A stretch of 64,000 nt of DNA, taken from contig CAKSTW010000007.1 of the NCBI GenBank assembly GCA_934501435.1, forward strand, positions 3,029-67,028, written 5' to 3'. Made by a program: the position numbers and the translations under genes. Within the stretch, counting starts at the first letter, position 1; each line of letters starts with the position of its first letter. The notes below the pieces were generated by a model that was not told where the DNA came from, searched no databases, and was given only the letters and a program-made list of their open reading frames with translations. The DNA is from an uncultured Eubacteriales bacterium (GTDB lineage: Bacteria > Bacillota > Clostridia > Oscillospirales > UBA644). This document shows positions 50,937 to 59,596 of the stretch, piece by piece.

Positions 50937-51602
50937 CTAAAATTCGCAAAGATCGGAATCAACGGTCAGTCTTTTGACCCCGTTTATACGGGTTCTTGCG
51001 GTATTTTCAAGAAAAAGAAGCCGAAGCTGCCGAGTTTCGGCTTCTTTTACGATTTCCGTTATTTCTCCGTCGGTAAAAAAGCAACGCATATTTACCGTGA
51101 TAAAAAGCCTGCTTTTATCAAGTTCCGTAAGAGCCGTCATATAATTGACGACGGTTTCCGCGGAATTTTTTCCGTCGTCGGCAATAAATACCGACGCGGC
51201 TTTTATCACGGATGAAATATTGAGTTTTCTGCACTCCGTCCTGAAAGGAAAAGAAAAGGAAAGCTCATACATATAATTTTCAATTTCCGCAATAAGGGCA
51301 GAGGTCTGAAGCAAATGCTCTTCGTCGACCGCCGTTTTTTCCATAAAAGACGAAATTTTTGAAAGCATTGTCTTGGTATTTATATCAAACGGGGCAAAAT
51401 TATCCAGAATATCGACGTTTTTACTTATCGTAACAGGCGTATTGTCGACTGAAAGAACGGTTTTTCCGTCTCCGCCCTCATGCTGAAACCTCATATCTTC
51501 GAGAAACGAACGAAAAAGGTTTTGGTTTTCGAGGACGAGTTCAAAAGCCGTCCCTTCCGGAATTTCGATAACTTCCGAAAAATACGGAGATGCAATTTTC
51601 AT
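50937..51602 (-). CDS. csn2: Csn2 adaptation protein
   Basis: The 221-aa protein has the size and layout of type II-A Csn2, a tetrameric ring that binds DNA ends during spacer capture. Key match is the C-terminal half: TELDKSRLFITVNMRCFFTD then RLLFLENTAR, like KKLLIFVNSGAFLT and VLFLEPRE of streptococcal Csn2. The N-terminus has EIPEGTAFELVLENQNLF, the usual strand followed by NQN. Start overlaps the cas2 stop by 4 nt. It is the last of four coupled cas genes, next to the leader. Confidence 0.9.
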   Translation of the reverse strand: MKIASPYFSEVIEIPEGTAFELVLENQNLFRSFLEDMRFQHEGGDGKTVLSVDNTPVTISKNVDILDNFAPFDINTKTMLSKISSFMEKTAVDEEHLLQTSALIAEIENYMYELSFSFPFRTECRKLNISSVIKAASVFIADDGKNSAETVVNYMTALTELDKSRLFITVNMRCFFTDGEITEIVKEAETRQLRLLFLENTARTRINGVKRLTVDSDLCEF

Positions 51603-51919
51603 AGAAATACCAGCCTTTCGTCGCTGTCAACGATATCGCTCTGATTTTTGCCGGTGATATATGTTATCCCGGCAAATTGTCTTTCCGTAACGGTAAGAAG
51701 CTGAACGATTCCGCTGCCCGGCTTTTCTCGGCGTATAAGGTCGGCGACCGATTTTTCGACGGAAGCGTTAAGAACCATTCTGCAATAAACCGATTCCTGC
51801 ATCATGATAAAGCCGTTTTTGACGAGCATTCGGTGAAATCTTCGGTATTCGCGTCTGTTCTGTTCCGTTTCGGTCGGCAGGTCGAAAAAAACAAGAATTC
51901 TCATAAATCTGTAACTCAT
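51599..51919 (-). CDS. cas2: Cas2
   Basis: The 106-aa protein starts MSYRFMRILVFFDLPTETEQNRREYRRF, with the conserved Asp in FFDLP and the ferredoxin-like strand order. It is the central dimer of the Cas1-Cas2 integrase. Overlaps of 4 nt exist on both sides (cas1 and csn2). Size and N-terminal YRFMR extension match type II-A Cas2. Confidence 0.95.
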   Translation of the reverse strand: MSYRFMRILVFFDLPTETEQNRREYRRFHRMLVKNGFIMMQESVYCRMVLNASVEKSVADLIRREKPGSGIVQLLTVTERQFAGITYITGKNQSDIVDSDERLVFL

Positions 51920-52785
51920 ATTTCCGCAAATTTTATCAGCGAAACGTCTCCGTCGCCGATAGCGTCAAAAACGCTTTTTGTATAGATTTTTACGGCGTTG
52001 AGCAAAGTCTGCCCGCAGCCGCCTATATTTAGCGGGGCGCTTAAAAGCGATATGATCTCCGCTTTTTCGGGTTTTCCGAATTCGGAAACTTCCATTGAAA
52101 CGACAAGTCTGTCGACGGCAACACGAAAAGGTTCCATCAGATCGCAGGAAAGGTTGTAAGGATTGAACATGTTGTCGTGGAAAATTCCGAGATGGGGGAG
52201 AAAACCCGCAAGTGTGACCTCTCTGTTAAATGCGGAAAGCAAAATTCCGTATCCGTAGTTGAGGGCGGCGTTTATCGGGTTTTCCTGCCCGCGGGAAAAG
52301 TCCATTCCGAAAAGAGCGTTGAAATAGACTTTCGCCGCGTGTCCCTCTCTGTTCGTTTCGTCTCCGAAGGTGATTTCCGACACATAGTCGTTTAACATTC
52401 CGCTTTCTTTTGAAAGTCCGCGTTCTTTAAGAAATTTCGCCTGATTTCTGATTTTTTCCGCGACGATCTCCGTCCATACGGAAGACTTTATATCGTCGCT
52501 CCACGCCGCCTGTAATTTGATTTTCCGCGAACAGTCGTGAGAGCCGTTATACGGCTGCAGTTCGGCATAAGGGCTCCTCTTTTCGTCGCAGAAAATTATT
52601 CTGACTTTATGCCTTGTCAGTTCGGCGAGAAGGCAGCCCGTCATCGAGACGGCGGGATTTTCAATCATAAGAACCGAAATTTCGTCGAGAAAAACTCTTT
52701 TCGTATCTTCCCCGCGAACAACCATAAACCCCATAGAAAGGTCGAGTTTGCAGCGGCTGGAGATCACGACCGTACGCCAACTCAC
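51916..52785 (-). CDS. cas1: Cas1 integrase
   Basis: The 289-aa protein is the spacer integrase. The first beta domain (WRTVVISSRCKLDLSMGFMVV, VFLDEISVLMIENPAVSMTGCLLAEL) is followed by the helical catalytic domain. The metal residues are in INAALNYGYGILLSA (Asn-Ala-Leu-Asn context), GFLPHLGIFHDNMFNPYNLSCDLMEPFRV with His and Asp, and an upstream Glu. It is coupled by 4-nt overlaps to cas9 and cas2. Confidence 0.96.
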   Translation of the reverse strand: MSWRTVVISSRCKLDLSMGFMVVRGEDTKRVFLDEISVLMIENPAVSMTGCLLAELTRHKVRIIFCDEKRSPYAELQPYNGSHDCSRKIKLQAAWSDDIKSSVWTEIVAEKIRNQAKFLKERGLSKESGMLNDYVSEITFGDETNREGHAAKVYFNALFGMDFSRGQENPINAALNYGYGILLSAFNREVTLAGFLPHLGIFHDNMFNPYNLSCDLMEPFRVAVDRLVVSMEVSEFGKPEKAEIISLLSAPLNIGGCGQTLLNAVKIYTKSVFDAIGDGDVSLIKFAEI

Positions 52786-55700
52786 AACAGTTCCTTCTTA
52801 AGGTTTTTCGAACGCTTTTCGAAAAGCCCGGATGCGGAGCGGTCAACGATGCGGACATCGTTATATTTCCAGTTGCTTAAATTACCGCTAAGCAGAATGA
52901 TTCCCTCTCCTTTACTTCCTCCGACAACAGACATATCACAACTGCCTGCTCGGTTTGTTTTCAGATAAAGTATCATACTTTCAAGGCATTTAATTTGTTC
53001 ATCGACAGTCTTATACTCAAAGACGTCCGCTTTTCCTGTAACAACGCAGGGTTTTGCTCCGGGAAGCCTATCAAAAGTTTTGTTTTTCATCTTTGAAACC
53101 AAACTTTCGTAAAGACGGAGATTTTCTTCGTGCGATATGCCGTCGTATCTTTCGTCTATGGTATAATCTCTGTTTTTTTCTCTCTTTTTTGCTATATTCT
53201 CTATCTTTTTTATGTACCGTACTTCTTCGGGCGTGTAATACGGAGTCATAAGCGAACGGAAAATAACAGAACTCCCGTTTTTACCTGCAATACATACATC
53301 AAATCCGTCAAGAGAAAAAACAGTGTTTATTTTAATTATTCTTCCGTTCAACAAAGGTTCAATATCAAAAGCGTCTTCCGGCAAAGCCTTCTTTATACAG
53401 TCGAGAGCGCAGTCTCCTCCTTTTTTGAATTTTTCCGCGTCGAGGAGATTTATTCCGATTATCGCTATGTCGGATTTCTTTCCCTTTTTATATTTTGCAA
53501 GTACGAAGAAAGACGCCGTCGGTTTATTGTAACCGCCGTACTTTTCCGCGGGAAGATCCTTTTTTCTGTTGATAAGATTTTCCGTTTTCTCTCCGGACTG
53601 TTTTGGCAGAATATCGAAAAACCCACCTTTCTTTTCCGTCTGATATTTTGTCAGGCGGATAAAGTTTGTAGCCATTGTTTTGTCGATTGCCGCAAGATGC
53701 TTTTCGGACTGCCAATATCCGCCGCGCGGGAACCCGAACAACGTTTTAATGTTGAGGGAATATTTGTCGGTCGAAACGTCAAACTTCTTCCGTGCTATCG
53801 GTTTGGTGAAACGCTCGTCGTAAACGTTTCCGACAACAATATTGAGGTAAGCGTCGTGAGCGTGGTGAGCGTCGTTTGCGGTACGGCTCTTGACAAGTTC
53901 GAGTTTTTTCTTTTCATCGTCCGTCAGAGAAAGATTTGAGACCCTATTCTTGATTTCACCGTATCCGTGTCTGAAATCGCTTACAAGCCCTGCTTTTGAA
54001 TAAACGATCCCGGTTTCGGGATATTTTTCTTTCAGCAGTTCCGCGACCGCCTTTGTCGATTGCCTTGTTTCGACAAGCTGCCTGTTTATAAAGCCGAGTT
54101 TCTCTTCTTCCGTAAACGCGGTGTTCCTTGTGAGCCGGCTGAATTTCGCTTTGCTTATTGCTCCGCCTGAAAGAAGGCTCGTCCAGAAGCCCGTCATTCT
54201 CTCCCGCCAATTCGCGCGTATCGGGTATTCGTCTTTTTTTGACTTGTTTTCTTCTTCGCAGACAAGAACTTTATTGTCAAGGCTGTCGTCTTTGACAAGA
54301 GACTGCGGGCGGATATGGTCGACGTCGTATTTTCCCGATTTTATATCGTTTATCTCTATTCTTTTTCCGCAGTACATACATTTCCCGTGCTGCATAAAGT
54401 AAAGATACAGTTTTTCGCTTTGCAGACGTTTGTCTTTATCCGCGCCGAGTCCGTCAAGTTCTTTTTCGAGTTCCGAACGGTCTTCTTTTGCGGCTTTGAT
54501 GATTTCTTTTATCCTTTCGCTGCGGGAAGCGGTTCTCTTTCCCTTCCTGTCGGGTTCTTCGCCCCTTGCCGTTTCGATAAAGATTTTGTCGGGCGGACAC
54601 CCCTTTGCCTTAACGATATCGGAAATAATATCGAGAGAACGGAATATCGGGCGCTTTACGGCGTTCGATACCCCCATTTCGTCAAGCCTGTCGTTGATTT
54701 TGTGCGGGTGTTCCGAATAATATTCGGCGACGGCATCGTCGATCTTCTCCGTGAAATCGTATCTGTCCGACAGAATCTGCATAAGGTTGTCGTTCGTATC
54801 CCACAGAAAGTGCATAACGGTCCCGACTTCTCCGGTTTCTTTGCACATTCCGACCGTTCCGTTAAGGAACTTTGCGGAAAGTCTTCCGAAATCGGAATAT
54901 CTGAGTTTTGAAACATATTTGATATCCTCGTCGGAAAGCGGGAAATTATCCTTCAGATATCTCTCAAAACGCCCCTTGTCCTCGGTGCAGGTCCTGTAAA
55001 GTATTATTTTTTCAACGTCGTCGTCGGATAAGACTTTGTCGGACAGCAGTCTTTTGAAATCAATATATGAGTCAAAAGACGCTTTTATCTTTTCGTCGAT
55101 TCCCGATATCACGTCGTCTTTTGCCAGCAGTCCGTTTGCCCGCATACAGTCTTCGAGTTTTTTGCGGGTCACTTTGCGGCAGGACTTAAAGAGTTCTTCG
55201 AAAACTTTTTGTTTTGCTTCGACGGTTATCGGCTTCTCGTTTATTTTTATATTGTTTATTTCGTTAAGCACCGTAAATTTGCCGTAAAGGAGCGATTTTT
55301 TCGGCAAAACGTCTTCTCCCGGCAGATAAGTGCATTTGTTTGTCATTCTTCTTATGAATTCTCTCTCGCAGGCGTCGCCGTCGACGATATCTTCGAAATT
55401 CCACGGCAGGATTTTTTCGTCTGACTTCTTTTTGATCCAGGCGAAATTACTTTTTTCATTTAACGGACCGACGTAATAGGGGATTCTGAAAGAAAATATC
55501 GACAGCAGCTTTTGAGATACGGTCAAGCCGTCGCCGTCTTTTTCCAGAAGAAACGGGAATTCTTCCGCCGCGTTTTCAAGAATTTTTTTGAGTTCCGCAT
55601 AATAAAGCTGTTGGGGAATAAGGCGGTTGTCTCCGTCGACCTGTTTCGGCATATATTCGCCGGAATCTATGCGTTTTAATATCTCTTCAATCGCGGGATC

Positions 55701-56819
55701 TTCGGTGTTTATTTTCTTGAGAAGTTTCTTTACTTCGTCATAGAAATCGGATTTTTTAGCACTCTTTTCTCCCTTGTGCTTTTTATGATATTTTGCGACG
55801 TACGAAGAGTATTTGGAGGTGATGTCTTTTCTGAAAAAATCCTTGTAATCATCTTTGGGAAGATATTTTTTTACAAGATATTTCAGATTTTTAAGGTCTT
55901 CTTTATGCGTATTGTATTCCCCGACTTTAACCTCGGATATCCACTTTTTGTCGCCGAGCATGCGTTTTAACGACGCTCCGTTATACATATTTGCCGCAAG
56001 TTGCAGAAGTTCGCCTTTGTCTCCGAGTTCTGGTAGCGCCGCTTCGACCGTTTCTTCGTTTTCAAGGCATATCTTTTCGGTATATTCGCCGCCGAAAACG
56101 TCGTTTGCCGAAATCTTTCCGCCGGATATCAGCGTTATGAAATTCTTGCGGACTATCGGATAATCTTCTTCGTCCGCAGGAAATTTCCCGCCGAAAAGAA
56201 GTTTTTTCAGCTCTTCCTTTTTCTTGGTTATACCGAGAGGCTTTGCAAGAACTTCTTTGAAACTTTCAATGTCGCAGTCCCACGGTTGTTCAAAGCCGTT
56301 ATCGGAGAAATAAGCCGTAAAGGCTCCGTAAAATTCCTCAATGTCGGTCAGTTTTTCAACATCGTCGCCGTCCGTCGAATTGAGAAAATGCCCCCTGTGC
56401 GCAACAAGCCAGGCGACAGCGGAATAAAGTTCTCTTATATCGTGTTTTCTGTCGTTGTTTATAAACGACATTATAAGGTGATGTATGGTCGGGTCGGAGA
56501 TATTGTACGCCGAAACGGTTTTGTCTTCGGGGTATAAAGCGCTTTCTTTGAGACGGGTAAAGAAATCGGGATCGACTTTCGCCGTTTCTGCGGCAAAGAG
56601 TTCTCTTACAAGTTGAATTCTTTGCTTTTTTCTTTCATTTCTCCGTCTCGAAGTTCTTGCCGTTCGACGATCCGCGCATTGTTTTCCCTCGTCAAAGAGG
56701 GTAACTCCCCACATCGGTTTCCTTTTGTATTCACAAAGATTGTAGTCGGTATCGGTAACTGCATACCCCACCGACTCTGTTCCTATATCGACTCCGATGT
56801 AATAAGAATTTTTTTTCAT
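52782..56819 (-). CDS. cas9: Cas9, type II-A
   Basis: The 1345-aa RNA-guided nuclease is full length and intact. RuvC-I is YYIGVDIGTESVGYAV with Asp11. The Arg-rich bridge helix is about 51-75 (RRTARTSRRRNERKKQR). RuvC-II is KIFIETARGEE with Glu749. HNH is YDVDHIRPQS with His835, with the zinc-like CMYCGKRIE before it. RuvC-III is HHAHDAYLNIVVG with His986 and Asp989. Size and residue spacing track S. pyogenes Cas9 (Asp10, Glu762, His840, His983, Asp986). I used ATG 56819; an out-of-frame ATG lies 7 nt upstream. The PAM cannot be read here. Confidence 0.98.
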   Translation of the reverse strand: MKKNSYYIGVDIGTESVGYAVTDTDYNLCEYKRKPMWGVTLFDEGKQCADRRTARTSRRRNERKKQRIQLVRELFAAETAKVDPDFFTRLKESALYPEDKTVSAYNISDPTIHHLIMSFINNDRKHDIRELYSAVAWLVAHRGHFLNSTDGDDVEKLTDIEEFYGAFTAYFSDNGFEQPWDCDIESFKEVLAKPLGITKKKEELKKLLFGGKFPADEEDYPIVRKNFITLISGGKISANDVFGGEYTEKICLENEETVEAALPELGDKGELLQLAANMYNGASLKRMLGDKKWISEVKVGEYNTHKEDLKNLKYLVKKYLPKDDYKDFFRKDITSKYSSYVAKYHKKHKGEKSAKKSDFYDEVKKLLKKINTEDPAIEEILKRIDSGEYMPKQVDGDNRLIPQQLYYAELKKILENAAEEFPFLLEKDGDGLTVSQKLLSIFSFRIPYYVGPLNEKSNFAWIKKKSDEKILPWNFEDIVDGDACEREFIRRMTNKCTYLPGEDVLPKKSLLYGKFTVLNEINNIKINEKPITVEAKQKVFEELFKSCRKVTRKKLEDCMRANGLLAKDDVISGIDEKIKASFDSYIDFKRLLSDKVLSDDDVEKIILYRTCTEDKGRFERYLKDNFPLSDEDIKYVSKLRYSDFGRLSAKFLNGTVGMCKETGEVGTVMHFLWDTNDNLMQILSDRYDFTEKIDDAVAEYYSEHPHKINDRLDEMGVSNAVKRPIFRSLDIISDIVKAKGCPPDKIFIETARGEEPDRKGKRTASRSERIKEIIKAAKEDRSELEKELDGLGADKDKRLQSEKLYLYFMQHGKCMYCGKRIEINDIKSGKYDVDHIRPQSLVKDDSLDNKVLVCEEENKSKKDEYPIRANWRERMTGFWTSLLSGGAISKAKFSRLTRNTAFTEEEKLGFINRQLVETRQSTKAVAELLKEKYPETGIVYSKAGLVSDFRHGYGEIKNRVSNLSLTDDEKKKLELVKSRTANDAHHAHDAYLNIVVGNVYDERFTKPIARKKFDVSTDKYSLNIKTLFGFPRGGYWQSEKHLAAIDKTMATNFIRLTKYQTEKKGGFFDILPKQSGEKTENLINRKKDLPAEKYGGYNKPTASFFVLAKYKKGKKSDIAIIGINLLDAEKFKKGGDCALDCIKKALPEDAFDIEPLLNGRIIKINTVFSLDGFDVCIAGKNGSSVIFRSLMTPYYTPEEVRYIKKIENIAKKREKNRDYTIDERYDGISHEENLRLYESLVSKMKNKTFDRLPGAKPCVVTGKADVFEYKTVDEQIKCLESMILYLKTNRAGSCDMSVVGGSKGEGIILLSGNLSNWKYNDVRIVDRSASGLFEKRSKNLKKELL

Positions 56820-56827
56820 GACTCATA

Positions 56828-56857
56828 TTGACAACCTCCCTTTTTTATGTTATTATA
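56828..56857. promoter_or_regulatory. Overlapping divergent promoters of cas9 and tracrRNA
   Basis: Plus strand (tracrRNA): TTGACA 56828-56833, 17-nt spacer, TGT-TATTAT 56851-56856. Minus strand (cas9): TATAAT at 56857-56852 with a weak -35 inside the anti-repeat. The two -10 boxes share five base pairs. The cas9 ribosome binding site GGGAGG is at 56837-56842 on the minus strand. Confidence 0.75.
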
Positions 56858-56862
56858 CAGGT

Positions 56863-56972
56863 GTAAGTTACCCTATGGACTTACACGCGAGTTCAAATAA
56901 GGATTTTCCGAAATCGTCGGCTTTGCCGACAGCGCAGCGGCGCCACGCTTTCCTTTGGGAAAGCGTTTTTTC
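56863..56972 (+). ncRNA. tracrRNA
   Basis: The anti-repeat (56864-56900) reads GTAAGTTACCCTATGG, then ACTTACACGCGAGTTCAAAT. It pairs with the crRNA repeat over a 19-position upper stem (one mismatch), a bulge, and a 7-bp lower stem. AAATAAGGATTTTCCG matches the nexus region of streptococcal tracrRNA (AAATAAGGCTAGTCCG). Hairpin GTCGGC/GCCGAC follows, then terminator ACGCTTTCC/GGGAAAGCGT and TTTTTTC. Start follows the extended -10 promoter at 56828. Confidence 0.95.
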
Positions 56973-57024
56973 TTTATGACGGAAGTATAACATATTTATA
57001 ACAGAATTGCAATACATTCTTCAC

Positions 57025-57052
57025 AAAAAAGACCATTCCGCGAGGAATGGTC
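57025..57052 (-). terminator. Terminator after the YgjP-like gene
   Basis: Minus strand GACCATTCC and GGAATGGTC pair, followed by TTTTTTG. Confidence 0.85.
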
Positions 57053-57757
57053 TTATGTTATGGGATATTTTGAAAGTTTCTTTCGCAGGGGTTTCCATTC
57101 GGGGACAAATTTTGCGACTTCGTCGTAGAACGCCGTCGAATGGTTCGGAATTTTCAGGTGAGAAAACTCGTGGGCGACGACGTAGTAAACGCAGTCGTCG
57201 GGAACAAACGCCAAAGCGGTCGAAAAGGTGATTATCCGTTTTTTCGGTTGGCAGGAGCCCCACCGCGAACGCATTTTCCGAAACTTTATTTCGGGGAACT
57301 TTTCGCCCGGAATTCTTGATTTTTCAAAGATTTCTTCGCATATCGGCAAGATTTTTTGCGTGCAGTATTCCCTGAAAAACCGTTCGAGAATTTTTCTTTT
57401 TGCCTCTTCGTTTTCGGGGTCTTTTGCGAAAACGACAATTTCGTTTTCCGAAAGGGCGACCGTGTCGTTCCCTTTTTTCAGGCGGACGGTAAGTCTTTTT
57501 CCCGAAAGCAGAACGGAGTTTCCGTCTTCGATTTTTTCGGGAACGGCTCTTTCTCTTTTCTCAAAGCCGTCGAGCGTTTTCAGAATAAAATCCGATTTTG
57601 AAAGAATAAACCGCTCGATTTCCGCTTCGGGAACGCCGCGGCGGACCGAAACATAAATCCCTTTATCGGGACTTATCCTCAGGTTCAGATTCTTCACCCG
57701 TTTACGCTCAAGCGTATATTCCAAGCGCCTGCCGCCGAGATACAGAGTCTTCGTCAT
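57053..57757 (-). CDS. YgjP/DUF45 family metallopeptidase-like protein
   Basis: The 234-aa protein has the SprT-like zinc motif HEFSH with a third His (LKIPNHSTAFYDEV) and KFRKMRSRWGSCQPKKRIITFSTAL, the YgjP signature. RISPDKGIYVSVRRGVPEAEIERFI is the typical N-terminal block. Members are often found near restriction or defence loci, but a substrate is not established. It is read on from the PNPOx-like gene 1 nt upstream. Confidence 0.9.
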   Translation of the reverse strand: MTKTLYLGGRRLEYTLERKRVKNLNLRISPDKGIYVSVRRGVPEAEIERFILSKSDFILKTLDGFEKRERAVPEKIEDGNSVLLSGKRLTVRLKKGNDTVALSENEIVVFAKDPENEEAKRKILERFFREYCTQKILPICEEIFEKSRIPGEKFPEIKFRKMRSRWGSCQPKKRIITFSTALAFVPDDCVYYVVAHEFSHLKIPNHSTAFYDEVAKFVPEWKPLRKKLSKYPIT

Positions 57758-57758
57758 G

Positions 57759-58151
57759 TCAGAATTTCACCGTTTCTTCGGGTTTCGCAAAGGACGAAAA
57801 AACTGCGGTCGCGTTTTTGAAATACCAGACCTGCGTATTGCCGTCGTCGGCGGAATAGAGGCTTTGAAGTTCGGGGTACGCTTCAAGCATCGAAACTCTC
57901 GCTTCTCTTCTGTCGTCTTCGGCGAGTTCGCCCGAAACCCGGAGCCAGTCGCCGCCCGACATCGCGCATATCTCGACGTTCGGGTTTGCCGCAAGCTGCT
58001 TTGCGACGGCTTTCTTTTTCCCCGTCTGGATATAAAGCCGTCCCTCGAAAATATGAGCGGTGCCGAAAGGTCTTACTTTCGGTTTGTTTCCGTCGACGGT
58101 CGCAAGATAATATGTTCCCGCGTCTTTTAAGAATTTACATACTCTTTCCAT
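57759..58151 (-). CDS. Pyridoxamine 5'-phosphate oxidase-like flavin protein
   Basis: The 130-aa split-barrel protein begins CKFLKDAGTYYLATVDGNKPKVRPFG and includes YIQTGKKKAVAKQLAANPNVEICA, both typical of FMN-binding PNPOx-like proteins. Family members reduce or bind flavin and some oxidise substrates; no specific role can be given. It lies 10 nt after a flavodoxin-fold gene, suggesting a shared flavin function. Confidence 0.88.
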   Translation of the reverse strand: MERVCKFLKDAGTYYLATVDGNKPKVRPFGTAHIFEGRLYIQTGKKKAVAKQLAANPNVEICAMSGGDWLRVSGELAEDDRREARVSMLEAYPELQSLYSADDGNTQVWYFKNATAVFSSFAKPEETVKF

Positions 58152-58161
58152 AATTTATACC

Positions 58162-58698
58162 TCACTTAATGCTTTTCCCGAGTTCGTATGCCTTTTGAAG
58201 TCCCGCGTTTCCCTTTATATCGCCCGGGGCGTTTACTCCGCCGACAAAGACCGTTCCCGCAAGACGCGCGCGCTCAAAACAGTCAATCCAGCCGCAGATA
58301 CCCTCTTCGGCGCGCTTCGGAACATATTCCCCGTCTTCCGCCGCCGTCGAAAGGACGTAAACGTCTTTGAAACGGTAATCGGAACCGTAAAGCGGGTTTG
58401 CGCGGTCGAGCACGGTCTTCAGCTGACCGCTCATTTCATAATAATATATGGGCGTTGCGAAAACGAGGACTTCCGCATCGTGAATTTTTTCGTTGATTTC
58501 GGCGCAGTCGTCCTTTATTACGCATCTGCCCGTTTTCCGGCAGGAAAGACAGCCTATGCAGAAATTTATTTTCTTGCCGCCGAGAGTTATTTTTTCGGCT
58601 TCGTTTCCGCTTTCCTTTGCTCCGCGGATAAATTCGTCGGCGAGCGTTTCGGAATTGCTGTTTCTTCTTAAACTTGAACTTATAACCGTGATCCTCAT
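58162..58698 (-). CDS. Flavodoxin-fold NAD(P)H-dependent FMN reductase/iron-sulfur flavoprotein-like
   Basis: The 178-aa protein starts at the ATG after AAAGGAGATTTTTT. An FMN loop is SSLRRNSNSETLADEF, and CIGCLSCRKTGRCVIKDD supplies a Cys-rich stretch seen in clostridial iron-sulfur flavoproteins. YYYEMSGQLKTVLDRAN is the family FMN-binding region. It is the first of three leftward genes. The promoter is at 58724-58752. Confidence 0.9.
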   Translation of the reverse strand: MRITVISSSLRRNSNSETLADEFIRGAKESGNEAEKITLGGKKINFCIGCLSCRKTGRCVIKDDCAEINEKIHDAEVLVFATPIYYYEMSGQLKTVLDRANPLYGSDYRFKDVYVLSTAAEDGEYVPKRAEEGICGWIDCFERARLAGTVFVGGVNAPGDIKGNAGLQKAYELGKSIK

Positions 58699-58723
58699 AA
58701 AAAATCTCCTTTCATACGCCCTA

Positions 58724-58752
58724 ATTATATCACGCTTTTTTCGGCTTTGCAA
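58724..58752 (-). promoter_or_regulatory. Promoter of the flavoprotein operon
   Basis: Minus strand TTGCAA, 17-nt spacer, extended TGA and TATAAT. Confidence 0.75.
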
Positions 58753-58755
58753 CTC

Positions 58756-58784
58756 TTGAAAAACATTTTCAGCCGTGATATAAT
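58756..58784 (+). promoter_or_regulatory. Promoter of the methyltransferase gene, divergent
   Basis: TTGAAA, 17-nt spacer, extended TGA and TATAAT. The two divergent -35 boxes are 3 nt apart. Confidence 0.75.
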
Positions 58785-58806
58785 CTTAAGCATGGAAGGT
58801 GATAAT

Positions 58807-59571
58807 ATGTCGGACTGGAATTTGGCTCAATATCTGAAATTTGAAAAGGAAAGAACTCAGCCCGCGGCGGATCTGCTGTCGCGTGTTTCCGATTTTTCGC
58901 CCGAAAAGATTCTTGACGCGGGCTGCGGTCCCGGAAACAGCACCGTTCTGCTTGCAAAAAAGTTCGGGACGGAAAAGGTTATCGGCGTTGACGCGTCGGA
59001 CGATATGCTTAAAAAGGCGAGGGAAAAGCACCCCGATATCCGTTTCGAAAAAACGTTTTTGCCCGACGGCATTTCAGAATTCGGGAAATTCGACCTTATC
59101 TTTTCAAACGCCTGTATCCATTGGATCCCCGACCACAAAACGCTTATTCCGTCGCTCTTTTCTCATCTTTCGGAGAACGGCAGGCTTGCGGTTCAGATTC
59201 CGTATAAAAAGAAATCCGTTTTTTACGGACTGCTTTTTTCACTGCTTGACTCAAAATGGAAAAGACTAAAGGAAGTGCGGCTGTTTAACGAACTTTCGCC
59301 GGAGGAATATTACGATATTCTTTCGTCGCTTTCACAGGATTTCTCGATCTGGGAAACGGAATATTACCATACGGTAAATTCTTTCGACGATGTTATCGGA
59401 TGGTATGAGGGGAGCGGTCTGCGTCCGTATTACGACGTTCTTTCTCCGACCGAAAAAGAAGAGTTTGTCTCCGACTTAAAGAAACTCATTTCGGAAAATT
59501 TCAGAATACAGCAGAACGGCAGGATCATCTTGAAAATGCCGCGACTGTTTTTTACCGTTACAAAAAACTGA
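58807..59571 (+). CDS. Trans-aconitate methyltransferase-like SAM methyltransferase
   Basis: The 254-aa protein starts at MSDWNLAQYLKFEKERTQPAADLL, the usual Tam N-terminus, with GGAAGGTGAT before the ATG. SAM-binding motif I is ILDAGCGPGNSTVLLAKKF; motif II region is GVDASDDMLKKA. IFSNACIHWIPDH is the post-motif seen in Tam. It may methylate aconitate or a related acid; related cyclopropane-type enzymes are less likely. Monocistronic with a divergent neighbour. Confidence 0.9.
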   Translation: MSDWNLAQYLKFEKERTQPAADLLSRVSDFSPEKILDAGCGPGNSTVLLAKKFGTEKVIGVDASDDMLKKAREKHPDIRFEKTFLPDGISEFGKFDLIFSNACIHWIPDHKTLIPSLFSHLSENGRLAVQIPYKKKSVFYGLLFSLLDSKWKRLKEVRLFNELSPEEYYDILSSLSQDFSIWETEYYHTVNSFDDVIGWYEGSGLRPYYDVLSPTEKEEFVSDLKKLISENFRIQQNGRIILKMPRLFFTVTKN

Positions 59572-59596
59572 AAAAACCCCCGAATCGGGGGATTTT
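59571..59596. terminator. Convergent terminator
   Basis: CCCCC and GGGGG with loop GAATC, flanked by AAAAAA and ATTTT. Confidence 0.75.

Noticed and set aside
50532..51215. Open frame of 227 aa on the plus strand
   Set aside because: Its first part is a translation of CRISPR repeats (repeated LITLWNYTTLKP) and the rest is antisense to csn2.
53130..53939. 269-aa open frame on the plus strand
   Set aside because: It is antisense to cas9, with no ribosome binding site or domain.
52782..56819. Type II-C assignment
   Set aside because: A Csn2-like fourth gene, the cas9-cas1-cas2-csn2 order followed by leader and array, Cas9 length near 1,350 aa, and a streptococcus-like tracrRNA all favour II-A.
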